Source: CBDBJK01 sp965206395
GTDB lineage: Bacteria > Chloroflexota > Dehalococcoidia > Lucifugimonadales > CATOSD01
Reading direction: 5' to 3'
NCBI GenBank assembly: GCA_965206395.1
Contig: CBDBJK010000013.1
Coordinates: forward strand, 1 to 64,000
DNA: 64,000 bases
Below the pieces are notes generated by a model. The model saw nothing but the letters and a program-made list of their open reading frames with translations. It did no database searches and was not told where the DNA came from. This document shows, in pieces, positions 1-7,682 of this stretch (the stretch's first letter is position 1; the number at the start of each line of letters is the position of its first letter). Both the position numbers and the translations under genes were made by a program.

Positions 1-2
1 TG

Positions 3-104
3 CCTGCAAACACGCCCCACATCGAGGGCAATCCCTACGATGAGCCAGCAGAGGCGATCCTATCACGCGGACCCGATAATATCGTAATAAACCTGGGAGA
101 ATGA
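3..104 (+). CDS. C-terminal end of an unidentified protein (cut by window start)
   Basis: An open frame enters from the left edge and stops at TGA 102-104, giving about 33 residues that end in NIVINLGE. The composition (Asn, Pro, acidic residues) looks like real protein, and the other two forward frames hit stops early. Too little is left to name a family. It converges on the histidine kinase gene that ends at 162, and an inverted repeat lies between and across the kinase stop. Confidence 0.4.
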   Translation, partial: PANTPHIEGNPYDEPAEAILSRGPDNIVINLGE

Positions 105-137
105 AGGCCTAAATTCTCAGAAACGATGATAACGTTC

Positions 138-182
138 GCCCTGCCTGACGGGACTTGCTCGTCAAGTATTTTCAGGCAGGGC
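138..182. terminator. inverted repeat between convergent genes, possible bidirectional terminator
   Basis: The arms gccctgcctga (138-148) and tcaggcagggc (172-182) are perfectly complementary over 11 bases with a 23-base loop. The right arm covers the last codons of the histidine kinase gene. There is no clear T-run on either side, so function as a terminator is an inference from its place between two convergent genes. Confidence 0.35.
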
Positions 183-1298
183 TATGGTAAACGTCGTCCC
201 GTGCCCAGGCTTGCTCTCTACTCCAACGCTTCCTCCATGAGCCTGTACTAGCTGACGAGCGATTGCCAGTCCCAAACCAGCTCCAACACCGCCGATATGG
301 GATCGAGACCTATCGCCGCGCCAGAAACGGTCAAAAATATACGGTAAGTCCTCAGGGGAAATGCCTTCGCCGGTATCACTAACGACAATCCTTACGCCAC
401 TTTGCATCGGTTCTGCTCTCAGAGTGATAATCCCCCCACGCGATGTATGACGAATTGCGTTGACTACCAGGTTGTTTAGCACCTGGTCCAAACGTCCTGC
501 ATCCCCAGTAATGATTGACCTGGATGGACTGAGCTTGGACTCGATACGCAAGTCTATTCCGGCTACCTCGGCCTGACCGCTGAAACTGGTATTTACATCC
601 TCCAGTAGCTCAACTACGTCGATGGGGCCTTGCGTTAAAGGCAGTTGGCCCGACTCGGCGAGTGAAAGCGTTCTCAGGTCTTCCACGAGACGCGCTAGAA
701 GCCGAGTCTCTTCGAGCGTTGCGTTGATGTGGTCGTCCGTAGGCTTATATATACCATCGAGGATGCCCTCCAGGTTGCCTTGGATGACGTGCATAGGCGT
801 ACGAAGTTCATGGGCAACGTCTGCGGTGAAATTTCTGCGCTGTTGATCGGTACGTTCCAGCTCCTCAGTCATTCGATTGAAGGAGCGCGCCAGCCGACCG
901 AACTCGCCTGGGCCATGTTCTGGAACCCTCGTACTCAGGTCGCCAACCGCAACCGCATCGGCAGCGGCCATGACATCAGCCAGCGGCATAGCGATTCCAC
1001 GAAAGGCTCGAATAGCCATTCCTATGGCTAGAATTGGCAGCGCCACCGACAGACTAAGACCTCCGATCCAAACCAGTATCGCCGTCTGACCATTACCACC
1101 AAGCAGGCTTGTGATCAGAAACGCCATTGCCGCCATGCCGCCGAGTATCAGAAAGGCTACGAAGCCGAATACGGCCATGAAACGAAAGAAGAGAAATCGC
1201 CGTTTGTGTCGCCAGTTTTGTGACCAATGAGGGAAATCCGGGCCATTCCCCTCAGTCAGGTGGCGTCGACCACTTCTGCGCCTGTGATTCAAAGTCAC
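162..1298 (-). CDS. HAMP-domain sensor histidine kinase
   Basis: Membrane sensor kinase of 378 aa that should autophosphorylate on His and pass the phosphate to the response regulator encoded just upstream. Two membrane helices (about 40-65 and 74-97) leave almost no extracytoplasmic loop, so it may sense membrane or cytoplasmic signals. A HAMP linker follows (about 98-150), then the H-box with phospho-accepting His163 in FTADVAHELRTPM, an N-box (LNNLVVNAIRH), the G1 box DTGEGIS and the G2 box GAGLGLAIA. The start is GTG at 1296-1298. It overlaps the regulator stop as GTGA, so the two genes are translationally coupled. The signal cannot be told from sequence. Confidence 0.93.
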   Translation of the reverse strand: MTLNHRRRSGRRHLTEGNGPDFPHWSQNWRHKRRFLFFRFMAVFGFVAFLILGGMAAMAFLITSLLGGNGQTAILVWIGGLSLSVALPILAIGMAIRAFRGIAMPLADVMAAADAVAVGDLSTRVPEHGPGEFGRLARSFNRMTEELERTDQQRRNFTADVAHELRTPMHVIQGNLEGILDGIYKPTDDHINATLEETRLLARLVEDLRTLSLAESGQLPLTQGPIDVVELLEDVNTSFSGQAEVAGIDLRIESKLSPSRSIITGDAGRLDQVLNNLVVNAIRHTSRGGIITLRAEPMQSGVRIVVSDTGEGISPEDLPYIFDRFWRGDRSRSHIGGVGAGLGLAIARQLVQAHGGSVGVESKPGHGTTFTIALPENT

Positions 1299-1981
1299 AC
1301 CTCATCGTTGAACTTGTAGCCGACACCATAGACGGTGAGTACGTATTGTGGCTCAACAGGATCGTATTCCAGCTTGTGGCGAAGATTCTTAATATGAGCA
1401 TCTATGCTTCGATCGAAGCCATCGTAGGCCACGCCGTGTAATCGATTCAACAGCTCGCCCCGCGTGAACACCTTCCCGGGATTTTGGGCCAGTGTAGTCA
1501 ACAGATTGAATTCGATCCGAGTGAGATTTATGTTCTCTTCTTTGCGACTGACTCTGTGCCCTTTAAGGTCGATTTCCAGATCACCTACCCGGACCAGGTC
1601 GGGTAGGTATGCGCCTCCCTGTACCCTGCGAAGGACTGCCCGAGTGCGGGCAACCAGCTCACGAGGCGAAAACGGCTTGGTGATGTAGTCGTCCGCACCT
1701 AGCTCCAGCCCTATAAGCCTGTCCGCTTCATCGACGCGAGCCGTGAGCATAATGATGGGCACTTCTGATTCACGCCGTATAGCTCGGCAGACATCCAGGC
1801 CATCTCTACCCGGCAGGTTCAGGTCGAGTACTACGAGGTCGGGTCGCTCGCGCTGAGCCGCATCAATGGCGGAATTACCGTCTGCGGCCGTAACAACGCG
1901 AAATCCACTGCGCTCCAGGTAGTCCCGTGCCAGCCTGACGATTTTCGGTTCATCCTCTACTACCAGGATCGTTTCGTTCGT
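1295..1981 (-). CDS. OmpR/PhoB-family response regulator with apparent ACG start
   Basis: Two-component response regulator, 228 aa. The receiver domain begins with NETILVVEDEP, has phospho-acceptor Asp53 (VVLDLNLPG) and the Lys of the TKPFSP loop. A C-terminal winged-helix DNA-binding domain ends in VLTVYGVGYKF. An ATG-only reading would start inside the receiver (at 1762) and delete its acidic pocket and Asp53, so the true start must be upstream. No in-frame ATG, GTG or TTG exists between the upstream stop near 2027 and residue 1. The homologous start position is ACG at 1979-1981, with gagga a few bases before it. Either a rare ACG start is used or the start codon has mutated. The IS3 copy begins about 110 bp upstream and may have displaced the promoter. 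Confidence 0.85.
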   Translation of the reverse strand, partial: TNETILVVEDEPKIVRLARDYLERSGFRVVTAADGNSAIDAAQRERPDLVVLDLNLPGRDGLDVCRAIRRESEVPIIMLTARVDEADRLIGLELGADDYITKPFSPRELVARTRAVLRRVQGGAYLPDLVRVGDLEIDLKGHRVSRKEENINLTRIEFNLLTTLAQNPGKVFTRGELLNRLHGVAYDGFDRSIDAHIKNLRHKLEYDPVEPQYVLTVYGVGYKFNDEV

Positions 1982-2178
1982 GTGTTCCTCAATTCCTTTA
2001 ACAATCCCTCTGAAAACAACGGCTGATTACTCTCGGTGAGACGATTTTTCCCCTGATGAAAGTTTAGTTTATTTCGCATGACAAAGAATTGAGGTGGTAC
2101 CCAAAAACTAGACAACTGGCTAAGAGAGAGTCCAGCTCCTAAAATAACCGGCAACTAACCGACGTGAAGGAGCAGGAC

Positions 2179-2463
2179 ATGAAGCAGACGAGGAATAAGC
2201 ACAGTCCGGCGTTCAAGGCCAAGGTGGCCCTGGCCGCCCTTGCGGGGGAAGAGACCATCGCCCAGCTGGCCAGCCGATTTGAGGTCCATCCCAGTCAGAT
2301 TCACGCCTGGAAAAGGGCCCTGGTGGAAGGAGCCCCGGAGCTATTTGCCACCAATCAGAAATCCCAGGAGAAAGCCAAGGAAGCTCAGATTAACCACCTC
2401 TACCGGCACATCGGCCAGCTGAAGGTGGAACGCGATTTTTTGTCGGAAAGGTCCGGTCTATGA
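2179..2463 (+). CDS. IS3-family transposase subunit A (orfA)
   Basis: Small helix-turn-helix protein of 94 aa that recognises the element ends. It starts MKQTRNKHSPAFKAKVALAAL, continues with the recognition region LASRFEVHPSQIHAWKRAL, and ends in a leucine-zipper-like stretch with heptad spacing. I chose ATG 2179 because aaggag lies 6 bases upstream. An upstream in-frame GTG at 2164 lacks a site. Its stop overlaps the orfB start as ATGA, so orfB is probably made by termination-reinitiation and not by the -1 frameshift usual in IS3 elements. Confidence 0.9.
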   Translation: MKQTRNKHSPAFKAKVALAALAGEETIAQLASRFEVHPSQIHAWKRALVEGAPELFATNQKSQEKAKEAQINHLYRHIGQLKVERDFLSERSGL

Positions 2464-3395
2464 GTCGCAGCATACGGCGAGCCATGATAGACCGAGACCA
2501 CCAGCAGCTGTCTTTGGTGCGTCAATGTATCCTGCTGGACGTCAGCCGGGCCTCGGTATACTACCGGCCGGTACCGACCAGGGCAGAAGACCTGGAGTTG
2601 ATGGCCCTGATGGACCGTCAGTATTTGAAGACCCCCTTCTACGGCTCCAGGAAGATGAAGGCCTGGCTGCTGCAACAGGGCTATCTGGTGAGCCGAAAAA
2701 GGGTTCGAAGGCTGATGCGGTTGATGGGTCTGGAAGCCATCTACCGGCGTCCCAACACCAGCAAACCAGCGCCGGGACACCGGATCTTTCCCTATCTGCT
2801 GAAGGGAGTGGAGGTTAATCGGGTCGACCAGGTCTGGGCCGCGGACATCACCTACATCCCCATGGCGAAGGGCTTCCTGTACCTGGTGGCCATCATGGAC
2901 TGGCACAGCCGGCACGTGCTGGCCTGGAAGCTCTCCAACACCATGGACACCAGCTTCTGCGTGGCGGCGTTGGAGGAAGCCCTGGGTAAGGGACGACCGG
3001 AGATATTCAACACCGACCAGGGGAGTCAGTTCACCAGTGAGGCCTTTACCCAGACGTTGCAGGAGCAGAGGGTCCAGGTCAGCATGGATGGTAAGGGTAG
3101 GTACCTGGACAACATCTTCGTGGAGCGGCTGTGGCGGAGCATCAAGTACGAGGAGGTGTATCTGAAAGCTTACCAGACCGTCGCCGAGGCCCGAACTGGG
3201 ATCAATGCCTACCTGGAGTTCTACAACCGGCAGAGGCCTCACCAGGCTTTGGGCTACCGGACCCCAGCAGAGGTGTACCAACATGGCCAGGAAGAAAGGG
3301 GAGCAGCAGCTGAAGAAGCAGGGCTGCCATCGGGCTTGGTGAAACCTAGCGCAGGGGTGGGAGACTCTCTTAATTTAGCCCTCGTGCTGTCTTAA
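2460..3395 (+). CDS. IS3-family transposase subunit B (orfB, DDE integrase core)
   Basis: Catalytic transposase of 311 aa. An N-terminal HTH_21-like region (YGSRKMKAWLLQQG) precedes the rve integrase core. The DDE triad is D129 (AADITYI), D186 (NTDQGSQFTS) and E222 (IFVERLWRS), with the family's D-35-E spacing. The C-terminus has the usual YNRQRPHQALGYRTPAEVY. The protein is full length and identical in all three copies in the window, so the element may still be active. Confidence 0.95.
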   Translation: MSRSIRRAMIDRDHQQLSLVRQCILLDVSRASVYYRPVPTRAEDLELMALMDRQYLKTPFYGSRKMKAWLLQQGYLVSRKRVRRLMRLMGLEAIYRRPNTSKPAPGHRIFPYLLKGVEVNRVDQVWAADITYIPMAKGFLYLVAIMDWHSRHVLAWKLSNTMDTSFCVAALEEALGKGRPEIFNTDQGSQFTSEAFTQTLQEQRVQVSMDGKGRYLDNIFVERLWRSIKYEEVYLKAYQTVAEARTGINAYLEFYNRQRPHQALGYRTPAEVYQHGQEERGAAAEEAGLPSGLVKPSAGVGDSLNLALVLS

Positions 3396-3409
3396 TAATG
3401 GGGTCCACC

Positions 3410-3595
3410 TTATATCCCGGGAGATAGTTCATCATGAGGACGGCCAGCGTAGGGATTGGATGCAAGGGTGGTTTCACATACCTCCCGAAGACGGCGAACA
3501 AAGCGGCTGGCCGCTTCAGGGTTGTCACGAGCGATAAAACGCCATATTTCAGCTAAATCATCTTCGGCTGAATTCAGTAGGACTGCCCGAGGCAT
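3410..3595 (-). pseudogene. parE: parE/relE-type toxin gene truncated by IS3
   Basis: The first about 60 residues of a ParE-type toxin (MPRAVLLNSAEDDLAEIWRF, then AGRPHDELSPGI). ParE proteins normally have about 95-100 residues with a C-terminal strand (RSFPVGRY...IFYR type) that carries catalytic or binding residues; that part is missing. The stop TAA (3410-3412) is supplied by the last three bases of the IS3 element. The start ATG overlaps the stop of the antitoxin's original frame as TAATG, the classic parDE arrangement. The toxin is almost certainly inactive. Confidence 0.85.
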
Positions 3596-3848
3596 TACTG
3601 GCCTTGTTCTTGGGCCAGCTTTTCGCGCCCCTTGGCGATAATACGCTCAACCGCCTCATCGTCGAATGGGCCAGCACGCCGCTTGCAAGCCCTTCCTGAA
3701 TATCACGGCGTAAGGCTTCTAGCTTCTGTTGTCGTTTTTCGAGAAGTTGCAGCCCTGCTTGCACAACCTCTGTATCTGAGGAAAACTCCCCAGACTCCAA
3801 CATCTGTTTTACCAGCTTCCCAAAATGCTCATCGAGCAATACATTCAT
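3595..3848 (-). pseudogene. parD: parD-type antitoxin gene with frameshift
   Basis: ParD/CopG-type antitoxin. It starts at ATG 3846-3848 (aggagc 7 bases upstream) with MNVLLDEHFGKLVKQMLESG, SSDTEVVQAGLQLLEKRQQ and KLEALRRDIQEGLASG. The expected tail (AGPFDDEAVERIIAKGREK, then LAQEQGQ and TAA at 3595-3597) is present in the neighbouring frame, so one base has been lost near the GLASG/AGPFDD junction (about 3680). In the unshifted frame the protein runs into an unrelated tail and ends at 3558. The frameshift removes the toxin-binding C-terminus, so both genes of the module are dead. Confidence 0.8.
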
Positions 3849-3872
3849 AGCTAATGCTCCTAACATCAACAC

Positions 3873-5113
3873 TAGTGGTTCAACGTTTTTGTATTGATGG
3901 GTAGAGTGACTTTAGCTTGATGCGCGCATCCTCGGTAGTGAAGCGCCAATCCACTCGTATCACATCCCGGTTGCGTTGATTCTGCCAAGCATTGACCTCG
4001 CCGCGCAGGATGTCTTGATTGGCAATCCGTCGGTCCAGGCACTGTCGAGCCAGCACACCGATCTCTATCTCCGCCATATTCAACCAACTCCCGTGTTTGG
4101 GAGTGTAGTGTATCTCCAGTCGCTCAGCTATACGCCTCGCCTCAGCAGGCTCGAATGCCTCGTATAGCGAGGACAGCTTGTGAGTGTTGAGATTGTCCAT
4201 TACCAGCACGATCCGGTCTCTGTCAGGGTAGTCCTCGTCGACCAGTTTCTTTATCACATGCGCCCAGTCCACCTTCGTGCGACGCTCTCTGACCTCGACT
4301 CGGCGCCATCCGTCCAACGGTGCAAACAGCATGAACAGGCTGCTCGCTCCATTGCGCTCGTATTCGTAGTCGTATGCCGCCGATAAGCCGGGCGCTGCGG
4401 GACGCGGCACTCGCGTCTCCTTGACTTGCTGTTTGCTCGTCTCATCCATGCACACCAGAACCTCATTCCCATCGTACGGCCGTTGGTAGACCTCCAGTAC
4501 GTCTTCCATCGCGCACACAAACTCCGCGCTCTGACCGGGCGGGATGCACCAACTCTGCTTCAGCCACGGCTTCAGTTCGTTTTTTTTTAAGCGCCTGGCG
4601 AACCGTCTCGGTGCTAATGGTCCCGACTATCTCACACTCGACCAACTGGTCAGCCAACAGCTTCAGGGTCCAACTAGCACGCCCCTCCGGCGGTTCCCCG
4701 CAGGCCATCGCTATCAACCGTGCTTCACCTTCGCCGTCCAGTCTCTTTTGACGCCGACGCAGTTGCTTTTTGCGATTCAGCGCAGACTCGACCCCCTCCT
4801 CCACACAGCGCTTGCGTATTCGCTCGACCGTTGACTGTCCCACACCGAGCGCGCTGGTGATGTCCGCGTCCTTCATTCCCCCGTCCGAGCGTGACTCATC
4901 GCTCATCAGCAGAATGCGCGCATGGGTCTGTTTGTACGCCGCAGCCCGACCGCGTGAGACCAAGGCGTTGAGTTCCTGTTGTTCGTCGGTAGTCAGTCTG
5001 ATACGGTACTTCTTGGTAGACATCATGGTTCCTCCTCGGTTCAACGTTACGATTGAACCCCCAAGAGGAACAATGACTATCATGGTATTCATTTCAATGA
5101 TGTTGGACCACTA
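3873..5113 (-). mobile_element. IS630-family insertion sequence, copy 1
   Basis: Element of 1237 bp (3875-5111) flanked by the TA dinucleotide that IS630/Tc1-type elements duplicate (3873-3874 and 5112-5113). Terminal inverted repeats read GTGGTTCAACGTTTTTG on the left and GTGGTCCAACATCATTG on the right (reverse complement). Two more copies lie at 23225-24464 and 24467-25715. Copies differ by 3- and 12-bp insertions in the transposase gene. It sits directly upstream of the antitoxin gene. Confidence 0.94.
3880..5026 (-). CDS. IS630-family transposase, two frames joined at an A9 run
   Basis: The first frame (5026 down to 4463) begins MMSTKKYRIRLTTDEQQEL after aggagg and holds the HTH region (ITSALGVGQSTVERIRKRC). 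The second frame (to 3880) holds the DDE core: VCMDETS, VLVMDNLNTH and SWLNMAEIEI. They join at ETVRQALKK, where the coding strand has nine A's (4580-4588). Reading eight A's, or a +1 shift, gives ALKKNELKPWLKQSWC and a normal protein of about 381 aa. The A9 run is identical in all three copies, so transcriptional slippage or programmed frameshifting is plausible. A shared inactivating mutation is the alternative. Confidence 0.88.
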
Positions 5114-5264
5114 GCCTGAAAACCCCATAAAAGCAAGGCACTTTTGATTCCGAGGCAGCGAGAGAAACCTCTTTCGTCAAATTGAGACGCAGAGACCTCG
5201 CCAGCCGCCGTTAACCTCTCGACACAGCATTCGAGAATGCAATTGCACGCCGTCATTATAAAAC

Positions 5265-5291
5265 AGAGGCCCGAGCATTGCTCGGGCCTCT
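5265..5291 (-). terminator. strong hairpin terminator
   Basis: The arms agaggcccgagc (5265-5276) and gctcgggcctct (5280-5291) form a perfect 12-bp stem with a 3-base loop. On the minus strand it is followed by gttttat, so it most likely ends the transcript of the secreted-protein gene at 5343-5822. On the plus strand a short TTT follows. The stretch between the IS630 end (5113) and this hairpin shows no gene. Confidence 0.8.
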
Positions 5292-5342
5292 TTAAGCCGC
5301 GATGCGCCATTTCTTCAGGGGGCTGGCAATGGATTTCCGCTA

Positions 5343-5822
5343 CTACCTTTTCCAGACGCCAGTTGCAACCGCTAGACTATCCGCCCTCATGTCTCTAACC
5401 TCATTCTTGTTGAGTATGACGAACGAGACTAGCCCTGGCCCTGGGTCACCTGGAAAGGCAAAACTTAAAGTACCCGTGCCATCGGGATTCACACTGTACA
5501 TACAATCCCCATCATCAGTAGTCCGAAAGGGGATGACAATGCCGCCAATGTTTTCAGTGTCAGTGATAGAACAGCCGCCTGAGCCATCGAAATCCAGGGT
5601 GCCCACTGCGGACGCTGGAGTCAAGGCAGGAGCGAATGGGGGCAATATCGTACCCTGAGCGGAGAATCCCCACCTTCCCTTTATGCTTTTATTTGTGAAC
5701 ACTCGGTTATCATCGTCGTCATCATCGTCGGCGACAACTACTGCGGTAATCATCGAGGTACCCACTAAAGCTGCTACCAATACCAAGGCCGCGAGACCTA
5801 TAATTAAGCTTATTCGTTTCAT
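5343..5822 (-). CDS. secreted protein with poly-Asp stretch, unknown function
   Basis: 159 aa. I chose ATG 5820-5822 because gaggag lies 6-7 bases upstream; the longer reading has no site. An N-terminal signal peptide (MKRISLIIGLAALVLVAALVG) is followed right after the cleavage region by seven consecutive Asp (VVADDDDDDDN), which may bind cations. The rest (KGRWGFSAQG, GTLDFDGSGGCSIT, DGTGTLSF) resembles small extracellular beta-rich proteins with repeated D-G-x-G turns. Two Cys could form a disulfide. No named family is recognised. It is followed by its own terminator. Confidence 0.75.
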   Translation of the reverse strand: MKRISLIIGLAALVLVAALVGTSMITAVVVADDDDDDDNRVFTNKSIKGRWGFSAQGTILPPFAPALTPASAVGTLDFDGSGGCSITDTENIGGIVIPFRTTDDGDCMYSVNPDGTGTLSFAFPGDPGPGLVSFVILNKNEVRDMRADSLAVATGVWKR

Positions 5823-5889
5823 CGTCTTCTCCTCAAAAAGAACTCTAGTCGTTAGAATGCGGATGTTTAAGATCGGTGGAGAGTTGGCT

Positions 5890-6237
5890 TTACTCCGATC
5901 GCGAATCATACACAAGCTCCGGAAGCGGAGCTGATGGAGGTTGGTTGAAATCTATCCCATGCACCGATTTGGCCTGTTCCTTTAACCAAACATCAAAAGG
6001 CTCTTGGGAAGCCGCCAGGGTCTGGAATGTATTTGCGAGGTCTTCCCCCTCCAGGTAAACGATAACCATGTCTCCCTGCGGAGTTGGTTGAATAAACCAC
6101 TCTTCCTTGGTAATCTTCCTTCTTCTGTGGAAATCCTCGACCTCTGATTTCTTGGCCCCCTGCATCTCCTGAGCTAAACGTCTCAGGTTCTCTGTTCCGC
6201 CTGGAAGAATCGGGGCTACAAATGCCAGTGATGCCAT
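5890..6237 (-). CDS. small cytoplasmic protein, possible dimeric alpha/beta-barrel fold
   Basis: 115 aa, preceded by aggagg 6 bases from ATG 6235-6237. The pattern (start ASLAFVAPILPGG, centre EEWFIQPTPQGDMVIVYLEG, tail DVWLKEQAKSVHGIDF) resembles short ferredoxin-like/ABM-type proteins, where a strand-helix-strand pattern pairs into dimers. This is a fold impression, not a family match. No catalytic residues can be assigned. It lies about 70 bp upstream of the secreted-protein gene on the same strand and could be cotranscribed with it. Confidence 0.6.
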   Translation of the reverse strand: MASLAFVAPILPGGTENLRRLAQEMQGAKKSEVEDFHRRRKITKEEWFIQPTPQGDMVIVYLEGEDLANTFQTLAASQEPFDVWLKEQAKSVHGIDFNQPPSAPLPELVYDSRSE

Positions 6238-6333
6238 GACATACCTCCTGAAATGAAGTGTGATGACATCATGCTAGGAGTGGGGGGGTACGCTTGCTAC
6301 CCCATATTTATGGGGGATTGAGTTAGCTGTGGT

Positions 6334-7410
6334 CTATTGGAAGGCCGACGGGTTGGCGCTGCCCATGAGGAGTGCGGCCAATTCGCTGCGAGAGGAAACA
6401 TCTAGCTTATAGAAGATGTTCTTCATATAGTCGGTGACAGTATGAGGAGACAGAAACAGTTTTCCAGCGATCTCTTTGACGGCCAGACCTCCCAGAATCG
6501 CCAGTGCCACGTCCGACTCGCGGGGTGTCAAGCCCAGGCGAGTCAGTGCCTCCGCACTATCTCCATGCCGTATTGGTTCCATCAGGATGATAATGCGAGG
6601 ACGCTCGTCAGGACCTATGCGTTCCTCCCGGTGGAGGCGATAGAGCGCACCAGTTTCCGGGTGTGGCAAGTCTATAAAGGGCACGTCAATCAGTCTTTCA
6701 GCCCCTAGCGTTCGTCTCGCGGCCATAGCTGCGAATAGAGGCAAGCCCAAAGGCCAGTGTTTTCGTGAATCAACCGAAAGCCAGGTCTCAGCCACACCAT
6801 TTGCCAGTTCGACATTTCCAGACTCATCCAGAATCATCATCCCAATATCAGTACCGTGTGGCGACGCCAAGGCCTCTCGCACTGTGGCTCTAGCAATGCC
6901 TTCGGCAATGTGCGGGGTAAGGGCATCGAGCAAGGGCATAAGGCGTTCATCGAATCGCCCCGAGCTATCTTTTCGGCTCAATGTGAGTACAGCGTATGCC
7001 GAGCCTTTGGCAGTGCAAAACAATTCTATTTCATGTCGATAACCGAAGGGCAAGAGATGGTATTGAAAGTAAGGGTCTCCTAGAGGTTTCTCAAGGTCAG
7101 AGAGCAGGTTTTCCACATCCATGGTACGAAGACCTTCCTTGAGCATCCAAGGAGCATCAGCCGCCTTAGACTTGAGGAGAACATGCTCGATAAGCATAGG
7201 TTTGGCTTCGTCGGGCCAGCCCTCGGACACGGCGGAGGTGTGTAAAGTAATGGCAGGATCGATTTGACATGAACAGAAGGAGTCTGAGCCGGTGAGACGT
7301 TGCAACTTTTGGCCCACGACCATTAGCAGTTGCGCAACGTCGAGTTCTTGGTAGCATGTCGCCCTGATAGAGCGAAATGCGATACCCTCAGTTGTATTAA
7401 ATCGAGCCAT
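6334..7410 (-). CDS. LuxR-family transcriptional regulator
   Basis: 358 aa. The C-terminal GerE/LuxR helix-turn-helix is clear: LTPRESDVALAILGGLAVKEIA, then LFLSPHTVTDYMKNIFYKLD. The N-terminal about 280 residues lack a receiver Asp or a nucleotide-binding motif and look like GAF/PAS-type sensing regions (AYAVLTLSRKDSSGRF, then MMILDESGNVELANGVAETWL), so it likely responds to a small molecule. It is divergent from the DHP-decarboxylase-like gene at 7683 across an A+T-rich spacer and may control it; that is inference from position only. Confidence 0.88.
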   Translation of the reverse strand: MARFNTTEGIAFRSIRATCYQELDVAQLLMVVGQKLQRLTGSDSFCSCQIDPAITLHTSAVSEGWPDEAKPMLIEHVLLKSKAADAPWMLKEGLRTMDVENLLSDLEKPLGDPYFQYHLLPFGYRHEIELFCTAKGSAYAVLTLSRKDSSGRFDERLMPLLDALTPHIAEGIARATVREALASPHGTDIGMMILDESGNVELANGVAETWLSVDSRKHWPLGLPLFAAMAARRTLGAERLIDVPFIDLPHPETGALYRLHREERIGPDERPRIIILMEPIRHGDSAEALTRLGLTPRESDVALAILGGLAVKEIAGKLFLSPHTVTDYMKNIFYKLDVSSRSELAALLMGSANPSAFQ

Positions 7411-7682
7411 AACAATTCATCGAGGGCTATCAAAGTTAGCGTGAGTATATTGGCATCATATCCAAGATGTCAATCTTGAGGCCAAAATTAACAACATTTC
7501 ACAGATACTATTGGTCATCAATCCATTAATTATGTGGCTCTTGATGGCAACCAAAAAGATACCTAGCCTTCACCTCTGTGTCAATCATTTAGCCAGTTGA
7601 TATGGGTTGCCTGTGGGTAACGCCTTTGCTACGATGTCCTCGCTATGAATTCTGTGTCCACGTGACCACGGAGGTTTCCACT

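Larger units (their letters stand above)
2090..3412 (+). mobile_element. IS3-family insertion sequence, copy 1
   Basis: Element of 1323 bp with imperfect terminal inverted repeats: left TGAGGTGGTACCC, right end (reverse complement) TAAGGTGGACCCC. The same sequence recurs at 28620-29942 and 47832-49154, which fixes its ends. It carries orfA and orfB. The flanks (left ...aagaat, right tatccc...) show no target duplication, unlike the other two copies. This copy may therefore have lost a flank by deletion or recombination. At least two bases differ from copies 2 and 3. Its right end cuts the parE toxin gene. Confidence 0.95.

Noticed and set aside
1960..2154. 64-aa minus-strand frame spanning the IS3 left end
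   Set aside because: It crosses from IS3 into the regulator leader in a frame different from the regulator, with no homology and no start site.
2400..3284. 294-aa open frame antisense to IS3 orfB (repeated at 28930 and 48142)
   Set aside because: It mirrors the G+C-rich codon pattern of orfB on the other strand, has no ribosome site and no family resemblance; the orfB frame has a full DDE transposase.
2090..5113. Composite transposon carrying parDE
   Set aside because: The two flanking elements belong to different IS families and the cargo is only two broken genes.
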